Source: JBFAPK01 sp040676675 (GTDB lineage Bacteria; Actinomycetota; Actinomycetes; Mycobacteriales; Micromonosporaceae). Taken from it: a stretch of 64,000 nt of DNA. Below the pieces are notes generated by a model. It was not told where the DNA came from. It was given only the letters and a program-made list of their open reading frames with translations, and searched no databases. The stretch covers positions 16,803 through 80,802 of the forward strand of contig NZ_JBFAPK010000041.1 of NCBI RefSeq assembly GCF_040676675.1, in the 5' to 3' direction. Of this stretch, positions 1-7,602 are shown piece by piece (position 1 is the first letter of the stretch; each line of letters begins with the position of its first letter). The position numbers were made by a program, and so were the translations under genes.

Positions 1-303
1 CTGCGGAAACGCGGCTGCGTGCACCGGGTCGGCGACCCGCTCGGGTGGCTGGCGCGGGAACGGGCCGCCGGCACCCACGTCGTCGGGGTGGAGCTGGCCG
101 ACGAGGCGGTCCGGCTCGCCGACCTGCCGGCCGCGCGCCGCCGGACGGTGATCGTGCTCGGCCACGAGGCGACCGGCATCCCCGACGAGGCGCTGGACTC
201 CCTGGACTCGGTCGTGGAGATCCCGATGGTCGGCACCGGCCTGAGCCTCAACGTGGCGGTCGCCGGGTCGCTGGTGCTCTACAAGCTCGCGGGCCTGCTC
301 TGA
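1..303 (+). CDS. TrmH/SpoU-family RNA 2'-O-methyltransferase, C-terminal part
   Basis: The reading frame is open at the left edge, so only the last 100 residues are visible. They match the C-terminal SAM-binding trefoil-knot half of SpoU methyltransferases: a VLGHEATGIPDE motif (residues 54-65 of the visible part) and the closing IPMVGTGLSLNVAVAGS motif, whose Asn lies in the knot. The family uses SAM to methylate a ribose 2'-OH in tRNA or rRNA. The substrate cannot be assigned without the N-terminal region. The last codons and stop are partly duplicated just downstream (283-313). Confidence 0.88.
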   Translation: MRKRGCVHRVGDPLGWLARERAAGTHVVGVELADEAVRLADLPAARRRTVIVLGHEATGIPDEALDSLDSVVEIPMVGTGLSLNVAVAGSLVLYKLAGLL

Positions 304-315
304 AAGCTCGCGGAA

Positions 316-365
316 TGCTCTGCCGAGGTGTCGAGGCGGCCTGCTCTGCCGAGGTGTCGAGGCGG
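316..365. repeat. 26-bp period tandem repeat after the SpoU gene
   Basis: A 24-base sequence at 316-339 recurs exactly at 342-365. Just before it, AAGCTCGCGG at 283-292 (inside the SpoU gene) recurs at 304-313 after the stop. Together they look like stepwise tandem duplication of the gene's 3' end. Confidence 0.8.
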
Positions 366-405
366 TCGGCGGACCCGTGCCTTTCGGGAAGGGTCGGCAA
401 GAACA

Positions 406-463
406 CAAGTGCAAGCCTTTGCTTGCACTTGCCTCCGGCGTTGTGCAAGCATTCGGTTGCACA
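406..463. promoter_or_regulatory. array of GTGCAAG half-sites, putative repressor operators
   Basis: Two inverted repeats lie 106-163 bases upstream of the downstream SDR start. The first is perfect: CAAGTGCAAG (406-415), 6-base spacer, CTTGCACTTG (422-431). The second is TGTGCAA (442-448), 8-base spacer, TTGCACA (457-463). All four arms share GTGCAA. This layout is typical of dimeric repressor sites such as TetR-type operators. The regulator is not next door, so the assignment is inference. Confidence 0.6.
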
Positions 464-568
464 TGATGCCGCTGCCTGGGCCGCGATTCGGCCGGCCGAC
501 ACGGCGCGACACCCGTACCCATCTGCGCCGCGGCCTCCGCCGCGGCCAGAGGAAAAGGAAGGCACCCG

Positions 569-1360
569 GTGGATCTGCACCTGGCCGGCAAGACCGCGGT
601 CGTTACCGGCGGCAGCAAGGGAATCGGTCTGGCACTCGTCCGTACCCTGCTCGCCGAGGGAATGCGCGTGGTCACCGCCTCGCGCACCATCACGGCGGGG
701 CTGAAGGAAACCGCGGCCGTGCCCGTGACCGTCGACCTCTCCACGGCCCACGGTCCGGCGGAACTCGTCGACCGGGCTCTCGTCGAACTCGGCGGCATCG
801 ACCTGCTCGTCAACAACGTGGGCGTCGGCGATACCGACGACTTCGCCAAGGGCGCGCGGCTCAACCTGATCGAGCTGCCGGACGACGTCTGGGAGCACAC
901 CTTCAACCTGCACTTCTACAGCGCGCTCCGGGTCAGCCGCGCCGCGCTTCCGAGCCTGGTCGAACGCCGGGGCACGATCATCAACGTCTCCTCGGTCGGG
1001 GCACGTTCCGTGGCCGCCGGGCCCGCCGACTACAACGTCTCCAAGGCGGCGCTCAGCGCGCTCACGAAGGTGCTCGCCGAGCAGTTCGGGGGGAAGGGCG
1101 TACGCGCCATCACCGTCTCGCCCGGACCGGTCGGCACCGGCGTGTGGACCGACCCGGACGGCTTCGTCGGCCGCATGGCGAAGGAGCAGGGCGTTCCGCA
1201 CGACGCGCTCGTGGAGCAGATCCTCGCCGCGTCCGGCGTGACCACCGGCCGGGTGGCCACACCGGAGGAGGTGGCCCGGCTCATCGCGTTCCTGGCCTCG
1301 CCCAACAACATCACCGGTAGCGAGTACTTCGTCGACGGAGGCATGATCAAGAACGTGTGA
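569..1360 (+). CDS. SDR-family NAD(P)-dependent oxidoreductase
   Basis: Classical short-chain dehydrogenase/reductase of 263 residues. It has the nucleotide-binding TGGSKGIG motif (13-20), NNVG (82-85), catalytic Ser in INVSS (near 141) and the Tyr155-Lys159 pair in YNVSK. It ends with an SDR-type FVDGG motif. It probably oxidises or reduces a small alcohol/ketone; the substrate cannot be told from sequence. The GTG start at 569 follows a purine-rich AGGAAGG. The gene stands alone between a SpoU gene and a convergent membrane-protein gene. The inverted repeats at 406-463 suggest dedicated repression. Confidence 0.9.
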   Translation: MDLHLAGKTAVVTGGSKGIGLALVRTLLAEGMRVVTASRTITAGLKETAAVPVTVDLSTAHGPAELVDRALVELGGIDLLVNNVGVGDTDDFAKGARLNLIELPDDVWEHTFNLHFYSALRVSRAALPSLVERRGTIINVSSVGARSVAAGPADYNVSKAALSALTKVLAEQFGGKGVRAITVSPGPVGTGVWTDPDGFVGRMAKEQGVPHDALVEQILAASGVTTGRVATPEEVARLIAFLASPNNITGSEYFVDGGMIKNV

Positions 1361-1410
1361 CGCTCGCGGACGCGCGTTGCCGGACGGTTGTCGTGCGGCA
1401 CGCGCGGCCG

Positions 1411-1443
1411 GTCGCCCCGGCCGTCGCGCCGGCCGGGCGCGAC
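1411..1443. terminator. bidirectional hairpin between convergent genes
   Basis: GTCGCCCCGGCCG (1411-1423) pairs with CGGCCGGGCGCGAC (1430-1443), with one bulged G and a 6-base loop. It sits between the SDR ending at 1360 and the minus-strand gene ending at 1452. No U-tract follows, which is usual in high-GC actinobacteria. Confidence 0.5.
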
Positions 1444-1451
1444 GGGCTTCT

Positions 1452-2093
1452 TCAATCCAGCCCCGGCCGGCGCGGCCTACTGCTCGGTGCGGCCGGACGG
1501 GCGAGCGGGGCGAGCGCCAGCCAGAGGCAGGCGGCGCCCAGCCCTTCGAGGAGCCGCAGCGCGCCGCTCGCCGGTCGGCCGGCGACCATCAGACCGATCC
1601 CCGCCACGACCAGCAACACCTGCCACGGCGCGGCGACGCGCCGCACGGTGGCCAGCACCACCAGCGCCAGCAGGCCGACGAAGAGCAGCATCGGGCCGAC
1701 CGTGAAAAAGACCAGCTCCACGCCGGGCACGGCGAACACCCGGTCGTAGAGGTCGACCATCGCGGGCTTGTCGGCGGTACGCAGGCCCACGACCAGGTCG
1801 ATGACCATCTGTACGACCAGCGCCGCCGCCCCGGTCAGCGCGACGGCGAGGGCGACCCGGGCGGCGGGCGAGCCACCGAGGAGACGGAACAGCGCGTACG
1901 CGGCGGCTCCGAACAGCACGAAGCTCACGATCCACAGCGCGTGCGCGACATCCCAGCCGGTGTTCGGGCCGGAGCTGCCGCCGAGGCGCATGATCGCCCA
2001 GCCGGCCAACCAGCCGAGCGGTGCCGCCACCAGCCCGGCGGCGGGCAGACGGGCCGACCGCGACGACCGGGTGTCGATCAGTCTCGATGTCAT
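1452..2093 (-). CDS. polytopic membrane protein of unknown function
   Basis: Encodes about 213 residues from the ATG at 2093, with roughly six hydrophobic segments alternating with short Arg/Asp-rich loops. An aromatic GWDVAHALWIVSFVLFG stretch early on and a long FFTVGPMLLFVGLLALVVL helix are prominent. It resembles small integral membrane proteins of actinobacteria annotated only as hypothetical. No catalytic motif is seen. An upstream in-frame start at 2129 exists, but the ATG at 2093 gives a more conventional N-terminus. Confidence 0.65.
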   Translation of the reverse strand: MTSRLIDTRSSRSARLPAAGLVAAPLGWLAGWAIMRLGGSSGPNTGWDVAHALWIVSFVLFGAAAYALFRLLGGSPAARVALAVALTGAAALVVQMVIDLVVGLRTADKPAMVDLYDRVFAVPGVELVFFTVGPMLLFVGLLALVVLATVRRVAAPWQVLLVVAGIGLMVAGRPASGALRLLEGLGAACLWLALAPLARPAAPSSRPRRPGLD

Positions 2094-2229
2094 GGATGGA
2101 CCGTAGGCGCCGCCGACCGTCGCGCGCATCGGTGGTGCCCCGGAACCGCGCCCCGACTCTTCGGCCGGGGCGTACCCGTAGGGCGCGCACGGGCGAAGAG
2201 CCGGGGCCGGGCCGCGCGGCCGGTACGGC

Positions 2230-3156
2230 CTACCGCCGGCCCTCCGACCGGTACTCGTCGAAGATCTCGCCGAGGGCGCGCCGTGCGTACGTCGCCTCGT
2301 CGTCGGTCCCGCCCAGGGTCCGAGCCCGGGTGTCCAGCATCTTCCAGAGAGCCCAGCCGCGCCCGCGCGCCCACGTCGCCCGGTCCACGGACAGCCGGTC
2401 CCGGAACGCCCGCCGACCCTCGGCGGTCAACAACGTCCAGGCGATCGCCAGGTCGCAGGACGGATCGCCGGCGCCGCACGTACCGAAGTCGATGACGGCG
2501 GCCAACTTCCCGTTACCGAGCAGGAGATTGCCCCGCGCGACGTCACCGTGGAGCCAGGTCGGCACCCCGTCCCAGGGCGCGTCGAGCGCGTCCTTCCAGA
2601 TCTCGCGGGCCAGCTCCACGTCGACGTGGCCGTCCAGCGTCGCCAGCGTGCGCTCGGCCAGCCCGGCGAAGGTGCGCAGCGTGCCGCCCCGGAACCAGTT
2701 GTGCTTGCCGGGCCGGGGGCCGCCGGTGGGATCGACGCGCCGCAACGCCGACAGGAACTCGGCCAGGTCGAGGGCGAACCGGACGGGGTCGGCGATCCGC
2801 TCCGCGCTCGCGGACTCGCCCTCGATCCACGAGTAGATCGACCACGGATACGGGTAGCCGGCGCCGGGTTTCCCCTGGGCCAGCGGCACGGGGATGGGCA
2901 GCGGGAGCCGGGATGCGAGTTCCGGCAGCCAGCGGTGCTCCTTCTCGACTGCCAGGGCGTACTCGGCCGCGCTGGGCAGCCGCACCGACATCCCGGATCC
3001 CAGGTGGAAGGTCCAGTTGTCCCAGCCGCCCTTGTCGACCGGCCGGACCGGGAGGTCCGCCCACCGGGGGAACTGCTCGGCGACGAGCCGGCGTACCAGC
3101 TCCGTACCGACGGTGACGCGTTGCGGTGCGGGACCGAGCTGCGGGACGTCGCTCAC
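2230..3156 (-). CDS. aminoglycoside phosphotransferase (APH)-family kinase
   Basis: Protein-kinase-like fold small-molecule kinase of about 308 residues. Visible motifs are the Brenner-type catalytic loop WLHGDVARGN (near residues 202-211) and the Mg-binding VIDFG (near 222), followed by GDPSCDLA. Many actinobacterial members phosphorylate metabolites, and the name does not imply aminoglycoside resistance. The GTG at 3156 is preferred because AGGGA lies 7 bases upstream; an in-frame ATG at 3204 would add 16 low-complexity residues. It is monocistronic, facing an inverted-repeat element at 3251-3322. Confidence 0.85.
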   Translation of the reverse strand: MSDVPQLGPAPQRVTVGTELVRRLVAEQFPRWADLPVRPVDKGGWDNWTFHLGSGMSVRLPSAAEYALAVEKEHRWLPELASRLPLPIPVPLAQGKPGAGYPYPWSIYSWIEGESASAERIADPVRFALDLAEFLSALRRVDPTGGPRPGKHNWFRGGTLRTFAGLAERTLATLDGHVDVELAREIWKDALDAPWDGVPTWLHGDVARGNLLLGNGKLAAVIDFGTCGAGDPSCDLAIAWTLLTAEGRRAFRDRLSVDRATWARGRGWALWKMLDTRARTLGGTDDEATYARRALGEIFDEYRSEGRR

Positions 3157-3250
3157 CGGAGCGTCCCTGCCGGACAGGGGAGAGCGGAGCGGCGGCGGCG
3201 CCACTGGCGCGCGTACTCGGCGTCGGGCCGGACGGCCGGCAACGGATTTC

Positions 3251-3322
3251 CACCCGTCGATCTAGGGCAAATCCTTGTGATTGGAGATCAAATAGCGAGG
3301 ATATGCCCTAGATCGACGGGTG
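3251..3322. repeat. long palindromic element, 19-bp perfect arms
   Basis: CACCCGTCGATCTAGGGCA (3251-3269) is the exact reverse complement of 3304-3322. Pairing continues six more bases with one mismatch (AATCCT against AGGATA), giving 25-bp arms around an AT-rich core. The right arm contains the stop codon of the DUF1232 gene. It could be a terminator, but length and core look more like a dispersed REP/MITE-type element. Confidence 0.75.
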
Positions 3323-3745
3323 CTCGGGGTCGTCCGTCGTCCCCGGCGGGGTGGGCCGGGGCGGGCCGAGCAGCCGTTCGATCAGCCTCGGCTCGCCGGG
3401 CCAGGCGGCCAGCAGCACCTCGCGGGGCACCTGCCGGCCGGCGTACCGCAGCGCCAGCGCGACCACCACGATGTCGTCCAGCGGGCCGATGACCGGCAGG
3501 AACTCGGGTATGAGGTCGATCGGGCTGGCCACCCAGATGCCGGCGAACAGGATCGCGATCTTCGCGCGGCGCGGTACCCGGGGATCCCGGCGCAGCCGTC
3601 GCACGGTCGTCACGCAGTCGGGGACGAACGCCGCGAGGTCCCGCAGGATCCCGGGCGGCAGGCGGCGGGCCAGCAGGATCAGCAGCGCCCACGAGGCCGC
3701 CAGCAGGCCGATGCCGATCGCCAGGCCGACGAGCCAGTCACGCAT
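3308..3745 (-). CDS. DUF1232 (YkvA-like) membrane protein
   Basis: 145 residues with an N-terminal membrane helix (about 4-25) and the DUF1232 signature SPIDLIPEFLP (74-84) followed by GPLDD (87-91) and a second hydrophobic stretch. The family is widespread and of unknown biochemical role. Its start overlaps the end of the upstream ATP-grasp gene by 8 bases, so the two are probably translationally coupled. Its stop codon lies inside the right arm of the palindromic element at 3251-3322. Confidence 0.85.
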   Translation of the reverse strand: MRDWLVGLAIGIGLLAASWALLILLARRLPPGILRDLAAFVPDCVTTVRRLRRDPRVPRRAKIAILFAGIWVASPIDLIPEFLPVIGPLDDIVVVALALRYAGRQVPREVLLAAWPGEPRLIERLLGPPRPTPPGTTDDPEHPSI

Positions 3746-4592
3746 CCGCTGCCTGCCCGGCCAGCGCCCCGATCAGCGCGTCCGGCGGGACGCTCGCGGG
3801 CCGGTCGCTGACCTGGCCGTCGCCGAGTTCCACGACGCGCCACGCCCCGTCCGACCGCAGCGCCAGGTCCACGGTGACGAACGGCAGGTCCAGACCGGCG
3901 AGCAGCGGCGCGAGCGCGGCCACCTCGACGCCGTCGGGCACGGCCGCGTCGGGGGTGTCGGGGTGCGGCCCGACCAGGGCCAGCCGCCCGTCGATCCACC
4001 AGGTCCGTACCTCGGCGGAGGTGAACCGCTCGAACCGGCGGAGCACCAGGCCGCCGGTGAAGTCGTCCTCCCGCAGCTCCAGGAAGCGCCGCGCGATCCG
4101 CCAGGCGCCGTCGCGGTCGGCCACGTCGGGGACGTACGCGGCCTCGTGCCAGTGGTGTTTCATCGACTTGGTGTAGTCCCGCAGCACCGCCGGTCCCGAC
4201 CCGAGCCGCTGGCGAGCGTGGTCGAAGCCGTCCCGGTCGGCGCCGACCGTCCACGCCGTCTCGGGGGTCAGCGCGGCGAGCGGGTCGTACCATCCGGGCA
4301 GCTCGTGGGCGCGGCGGTACCGCTCGGGCGTGGTCCGCAGGGTGACCTCCCGCGCGGCCAGCGCCTCGGCGAACGCCGCGTACCGCTCGGCGCGCAGCAT
4401 CCAGCCCCGGTAGACCGCGGGCCCGGCACCGGCGACGCGGGCGACGGCCGGGCCGGGCTCGCCGGCGGCCAGCGCGTCGTGGTCCACCACCGCGACGTCC
4501 CAGCCGGCGTCCCGGGCCGCGCCCGCCTCGGGCGCGAAGTGCGGGTCCGGTCTTCGGGGACGCAGCGGATCCCCGGGTACGAGCAACAGCAT
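3738..4592 (-). CDS. ATP-grasp domain protein, R2K-like clade (DUF4343-type)
   Basis: 284 residues. The C-terminal half carries an R2K-like pattern: a Lys-containing DYTKSMKHHWHEAAYVPD, LRRFERF, and a metal-binding FVTVDLALR...WRVVELGDGQVS near the C-terminus. ATP-grasp enzymes join a carboxylate to an amine or thiol through an acyl-phosphate. R2K members have been proposed to modify peptides or proteins, but no substrate is known here. The protein is probably cytosolic. It is first of a coupled pair with the DUF1232 membrane protein. Confidence 0.75.
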   Translation of the reverse strand: MLLLVPGDPLRPRRPDPHFAPEAGAARDAGWDVAVVDHDALAAGEPGPAVARVAGAGPAVYRGWMLRAERYAAFAEALAAREVTLRTTPERYRRAHELPGWYDPLAALTPETAWTVGADRDGFDHARQRLGSGPAVLRDYTKSMKHHWHEAAYVPDVADRDGAWRIARRFLELREDDFTGGLVLRRFERFTSAEVRTWWIDGRLALVGPHPDTPDAAVPDGVEVAALAPLLAGLDLPFVTVDLALRSDGAWRVVELGDGQVSDRPASVPPDALIGALAGQAADA

Positions 4593-4652
4593 CGTCTCAC
4601 CTCGTCGGAAAGCTGATCACCGCGCCACGGTGCGGGGCGTACACGGGTCCGG

Positions 4653-4970
4653 TCAGCACAGCGGGGACCGGTAGAGCACCTCGACGTAGACGATCTCGTC
4701 GTGCACCACGTCGAGGACGAGATAGCCAGACCAGGGCGCGTCGAGTGCGACGTTGCGGTGCCCGTCGCCGTACGGGCCGTCGGGGCGCGGCGCGGTGTGG
4801 AAGCTCTGGCAGAAGTCGTCCTCGCAGGAGCAGGCCTCGACGACGCGCAGCCGGTCGACCTGCTCGGTCAGCCGATCCTCGCCGTACTCCCGCAGGGCGG
4901 CGGCGAGTTCTCCCGCGAAGATCGGCCAGGTGGCGCGCAGCAACGGCGCCTCGGCCAGTCGGACGTCCAC
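4653..4970 (-). CDS. conserved hypothetical protein with CxCxDDFC motif
   Basis: 105 residues, acidic and soluble, with three closely spaced cysteines in ACSCEDDFCQSF (near residues 46-57). A DVVHDEIVYVEVLYR stretch resembling a beta-hairpin follows. Such a cysteine cluster could bind a metal or sit at a redox site, but I do not recognise the family beyond actinobacterial hypotheticals. It is not obviously co-transcribed: 60 bases separate it from the ATP-grasp gene downstream. Confidence 0.6.
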   Translation of the reverse strand: MDVRLAEAPLLRATWPIFAGELAAALREYGEDRLTEQVDRLRVVEACSCEDDFCQSFHTAPRPDGPYGDGHRNVALDAPWSGYLVLDVVHDEIVYVEVLYRSPLC

Positions 4971-5162
4971 CGGCGGAGGTTACCCGACCAGCCTCCGTGC
5001 GAGGACATCCTGCCGGACGAGTCACGGCGTCCGGGGTGGTATTCCGGTAGCGGGGCGCCGCGGGGGCAGGATGGGAGGACCGCCCGGCGGGCGACGATGA
5101 GCGCCACCCCGGCCCACCCGGCCCGGACGGGCCCCGGCCACGAGTAGTGGAGTGAGCCAGCC

Positions 5163-5654
5163 ATGTCGTTGCAGGTCGCGGTCTGCGGTCCGGCCGAGTG
5201 CATCGAGCGGGAGGCGGCGGACGCCTTCCGGGTGGGCCAACTCCTGGCGGCCGGGGACGCCGTGGTGGTCTGCGGCGGGGGCGCGGGTGTGATGGGCGCG
5301 GTCGCGGCCGGGGCCCGCACGGGTGGCGGGCTGGTGATCGGCGTACTGCCGACCGGCGACCGGGCCACCGCCTCGCCCGACCTCTCGGCGGCGATCGTCA
5401 CCGACATGGGTGAGGCCCGCAACGCGATCATCGTGGCGAGCGCCGACGCCGTGATCGTCATCGGTGGCTCCTGGGGCACCCTGAGCGAGTTGGCGCTGGC
5501 GAAGCGGCGCGGCGGCGTACCCGTCATCTCGCTGGGCGGCTGGCGGGTGACCGACCACGACGGCGCGGCGATCGGCGGGATCGCGCACGTGGCCACGGCC
5601 GAGGAGGCGGTGGCCGCCGCGCTGGGCCGGCCCTCGGCATCGTCGCGAGCATGA
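5163..5654 (+). CDS. LOG-like Rossmann protein (TIGR00725-type)
   Basis: 163 residues with the two signature stretches of the MoCo-carrier / LOG-like superfamily: GGGAGVMGA (38-46) and GGSWGTLSE (101-109). LOG proteins hydrolyse nucleoside 5'-monophosphates, releasing cytokinin-type bases in some organisms. The short TIGR00725 subgroup has no established substrate and lacks the classical PGGxGTxxE form, here GGSWGTLSE. The ATG at 5163 follows GGAG with rather long spacing. Confidence 0.8.
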   Translation: MSLQVAVCGPAECIEREAADAFRVGQLLAAGDAVVVCGGGAGVMGAVAAGARTGGGLVIGVLPTGDRATASPDLSAAIVTDMGEARNAIIVASADAVIVIGGSWGTLSELALAKRRGGVPVISLGGWRVTDHDGAAIGGIAHVATAEEAVAAALGRPSASSRA

Positions 5655-5745
5655 ATCGCGCGCTGCCGGGGTGAGCCGGACGGCGCGTGCGGCCGGCCGG
5701 CCGGGCGCCCACCGCACCTCGTACCGCCGGCGGTCTGCCGAAGCC

Positions 5746-6051
5746 TCAGCTCAGGGGGCGTCTCGGCGGCAGCCAGCCGAGCACCCGCGCGAACATCACG
5801 TCGGGCGGGGGCGCCGTGTCCGGGTGCAGCCGGTAGAGGTCGCGGATCATCTCGTGCAGGACGCCGCAGAGGTAAATGCTGGTCTGCACCGGATCGGTCC
5901 GGTAGTCCTCGACCAGGAACAGGCGGGCCTCGCCGCAGGGCCAGGGCTGGCCGTCCATGCGGCAGTGCCACAGCGGGCGCTGGGCCGCGTGGACGAGTTG
6001 GCGCGGTGGGGTCGCGGGGTTCACGGTTCGCTCCGCCGGATCGGTGGCCAC
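5746..6051 (-). CDS. small conserved actinobacterial protein (WPC motif)
   Basis: 101 residues with a WHCRMDGQPWPCGEARLFL segment containing two cysteines, followed by an amphipathic region rich in Leu and Arg. Proteins of this look often lie divergent from XRE/DUF397 pairs in Micromonosporaceae and Streptomyces, as here; this is from memory. The start overlaps the upstream gene by 31 bases, so the two are probably one transcript. Function is unknown. Confidence 0.65.
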   Translation of the reverse strand: MATDPAERTVNPATPPRQLVHAAQRPLWHCRMDGQPWPCGEARLFLVEDYRTDPVQTSIYLCGVLHEMIRDLYRLHPDTAPPPDVMFARVLGWLPPRRPLS

Positions 6052-6356
6052 GACTCCAGCGCCGCCACGCGTACGACCACGGTCCGCTCGCGCCCCTCGA
6101 CGCCGCCCGAGATCTCCCTACCGGTGACCTGCACCCAGGTCAGGCTGTCGATCTCCCGCCCCGCAGGCGTCAACACCCGCGTCACCCGCAGCCGCAGCCA
6201 GTCGCGGCCCGGCCGGTACGCCTTCGGCGGAACGACGAGACAGTCCCCCTCCTGGAGTACGGGATTCACCGGTGCCCCCTCCGTCGCGAGTGTCGGGGGC
6301 AGATCGACAATTCGCGCCGACACGGCCCGTTCGATTCCGCCGCGATCTCGACTCAT
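6021..6356 (-). CDS. small conserved hypothetical protein, first gene of a two-gene operon
   Basis: 111 residues, with predicted beta-strands around GDCLVVPP, WLRLRVTRVL and TWVQVTGREI, suggesting a small beta-barrel. No catalytic motif is recognised. AAAGGGGG lies a few bases before the ATG at 6356. A perfect 13-bp hairpin (6382-6418) lies in its presumed 5' leader. It is divergent from the XRE-family regulator, and the intergenic region must hold both promoters. Confidence 0.6.
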   Translation of the reverse strand: MSRDRGGIERAVSARIVDLPPTLATEGAPVNPVLQEGDCLVVPPKAYRPGRDWLRLRVTRVLTPAGREIDSLTWVQVTGREISGGVEGRERTVVVRVAALESWPPIRRSEP

Positions 6357-6381
6357 TCCGTACCCCCTTTGTTAATGGAAG

Positions 6382-6418
6382 GGAGCCGCCCCGTACCCCT
6401 TGAAAACGGGGCGGCTCC
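6382..6418. promoter_or_regulatory. 13-bp perfect hairpin in a divergent intergenic region
   Basis: GGAGCCGCCCCGT (6382-6394) pairs with ACGGGGCGGCTCC (6406-6418) around an 11-base loop. It lies 26-62 bases upstream of the minus-strand start at 6356, so it would be in that gene's leader. A terminator between divergent genes is unexpected. Attenuation or a protein-binding site is possible. Confidence 0.6.
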
Positions 6419-6470
6419 ACACGGTCGCGCCCGAGCCGTCTCGGTGCCGTAGGTCCGAGCGTTTCCGCTG

Positions 6471-6500
6471 GTGACAGTCTGGTGTGGAGCCCGATAGTCT
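6471..6500 (+). promoter_or_regulatory. putative promoter of the XRE-DUF397 pair
   Basis: GTGACA (6471-6476) and TAGTCT (6495-6500) are separated by 18 bases, giving a SigA/HrdB-like arrangement. The predicted start site is about 70 bases before the GTG at 6577. Confidence 0.4.
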
Positions 6501-6576
6501 CGGAAGGCGCCGGGGGAGCAGTGATCCGGCAATGGCGAGCGCCGATCCGCATTCGGACGGAATCAAGGGGGATTGC

Positions 6577-7354
6577 GTGAACGATCTTCGGGAGCTGCTC
6601 AGGCAGAAGCGGACCGCCAAAGGACTGACGCAGGATCAGGCGGGCGCGGCGGTCAACGTCAGCGCGTCGTCTATCGGCGGCTTCGAGTCCGGCCGGATGA
6701 TCCCGATGCCGGACACCGCGAAGGCCCTCGACGACTTCTACGGGACCGGCGACGAGATCCAGCGCCTCTCGGTCGACGCGCGCGCCGACGCGCAGGCCCC
6801 CTGGCTGCGACCCTGGACGGACAACGAGCGGCGCGCGACGCTGTTGCGCTGGTTCGAGCACAGCCTGATTCCCGGACTCCTGCAGACCCGGGAGTACGCG
6901 CGCGCCGTCCTCGCGGCCGGTCCGCACACGCCGGAGCGGGTCGAGGAGTTGACGGCCACCCGGCTGGCCCCGGCAGGAGGCGGCTCTCGACCGGCCCGAC
7001 CCGACAATGCTCGTCGCCATCGTCGGCGAACCGGCGCTGCACCACGGCGATCCGGCGATCATGAAGCAGCAACTGGAGCACCTGGTCGACATCGGACACC
7101 GGTCGACCGTGCACATCCGGGTCATCCCCCAAGATGCGGGCCTGCACGCCGGGCTGACCGGGGCGTTCGTCGTGGCGATCCTGCCGGGCGGGTCCCGCCT
7201 CGGCTACCTGGACGACCAGCTACGCGGCCGGACCGTCTCCGACACCGACGAGATAGGCGAAATGGAGCGGACGTGGGAGAGTCTGAGTGCGCTCGCGCTC
7301 ACGTGCGACCAGTCCCGCGACCTGATCCTGAGGATGATCCATGACTACCACTGA
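6577..7354 (+). pseudogene. XRE-family regulator with DUF5753 (WhiJ-like), frameshifted
   Basis: The first part gives an N-terminal HTH (LTQDQAGAAVNVSASSIGGF) and the start of DUF5753 (IPGLLQTREYARAVL) up to a TATRLA motif. The rest of DUF5753, from MLVAIVGEPALHH, continues in another frame. Removing one C from the CCCC run at 6968-6971 restores a continuous family-like reading, RLARQEAALDRPDPTMLVA. The gene is either broken or miscalled by one base; low-quality assembly nearby makes the latter plausible. The GTG at 6577 follows AAGGGGGA. These regulators pair with DUF397 proteins and affect development in Streptomyces. Confidence 0.8.
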
Positions 7355-7529
7355 GCCCATCTGGCGGAAGTCCACCCGCAGCGGTTCCAACGGCGGCGCC
7401 TGCGTCGAGGTCGCCGACAACCTGCCGGACGTTGTCCTCGTACGCGACACCAAGGACCGCGACGGCGGCACCCTGACCTTCGCGCCCGCCGCCTGGCGGG
7501 CCTTCGTCCAGTTCACCAAGCGGTCCTAG
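7341..7529 (+). CDS. DUF397 domain protein (BldB/AbaA-type partner)
   Basis: 62 residues, essentially one DUF397 domain: WRKSTRSGSNGGACVEVA near the start, then VLVRDTKDRDGG and FAPAAWRAFV at the end, all family hallmarks. Start overlaps the preceding XRE gene by 14 bases, so expression is coupled. In Streptomyces such proteins act with their XRE partner, and toxin-antitoxin-like behaviour has been proposed. The exact role here is unknown. Confidence 0.9.
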   Translation: MTTTEPIWRKSTRSGSNGGACVEVADNLPDVVLVRDTKDRDGGTLTFAPAAWRAFVQFTKRS

Positions 7530-7602
7530 ACGAGGGAACTGCTCACCCCGAGCCCGGTACGCGGGGCAGGCGCCGCGCCGGCCGACGACTACCTCTGTTG
7601 AA

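Noticed and set aside
2230..3156. Aminoglycoside-resistance determinant
   Set aside because: APH fold only; such kinases are common housekeeping or metabolite kinases in actinobacteria, and no resistance context is present.
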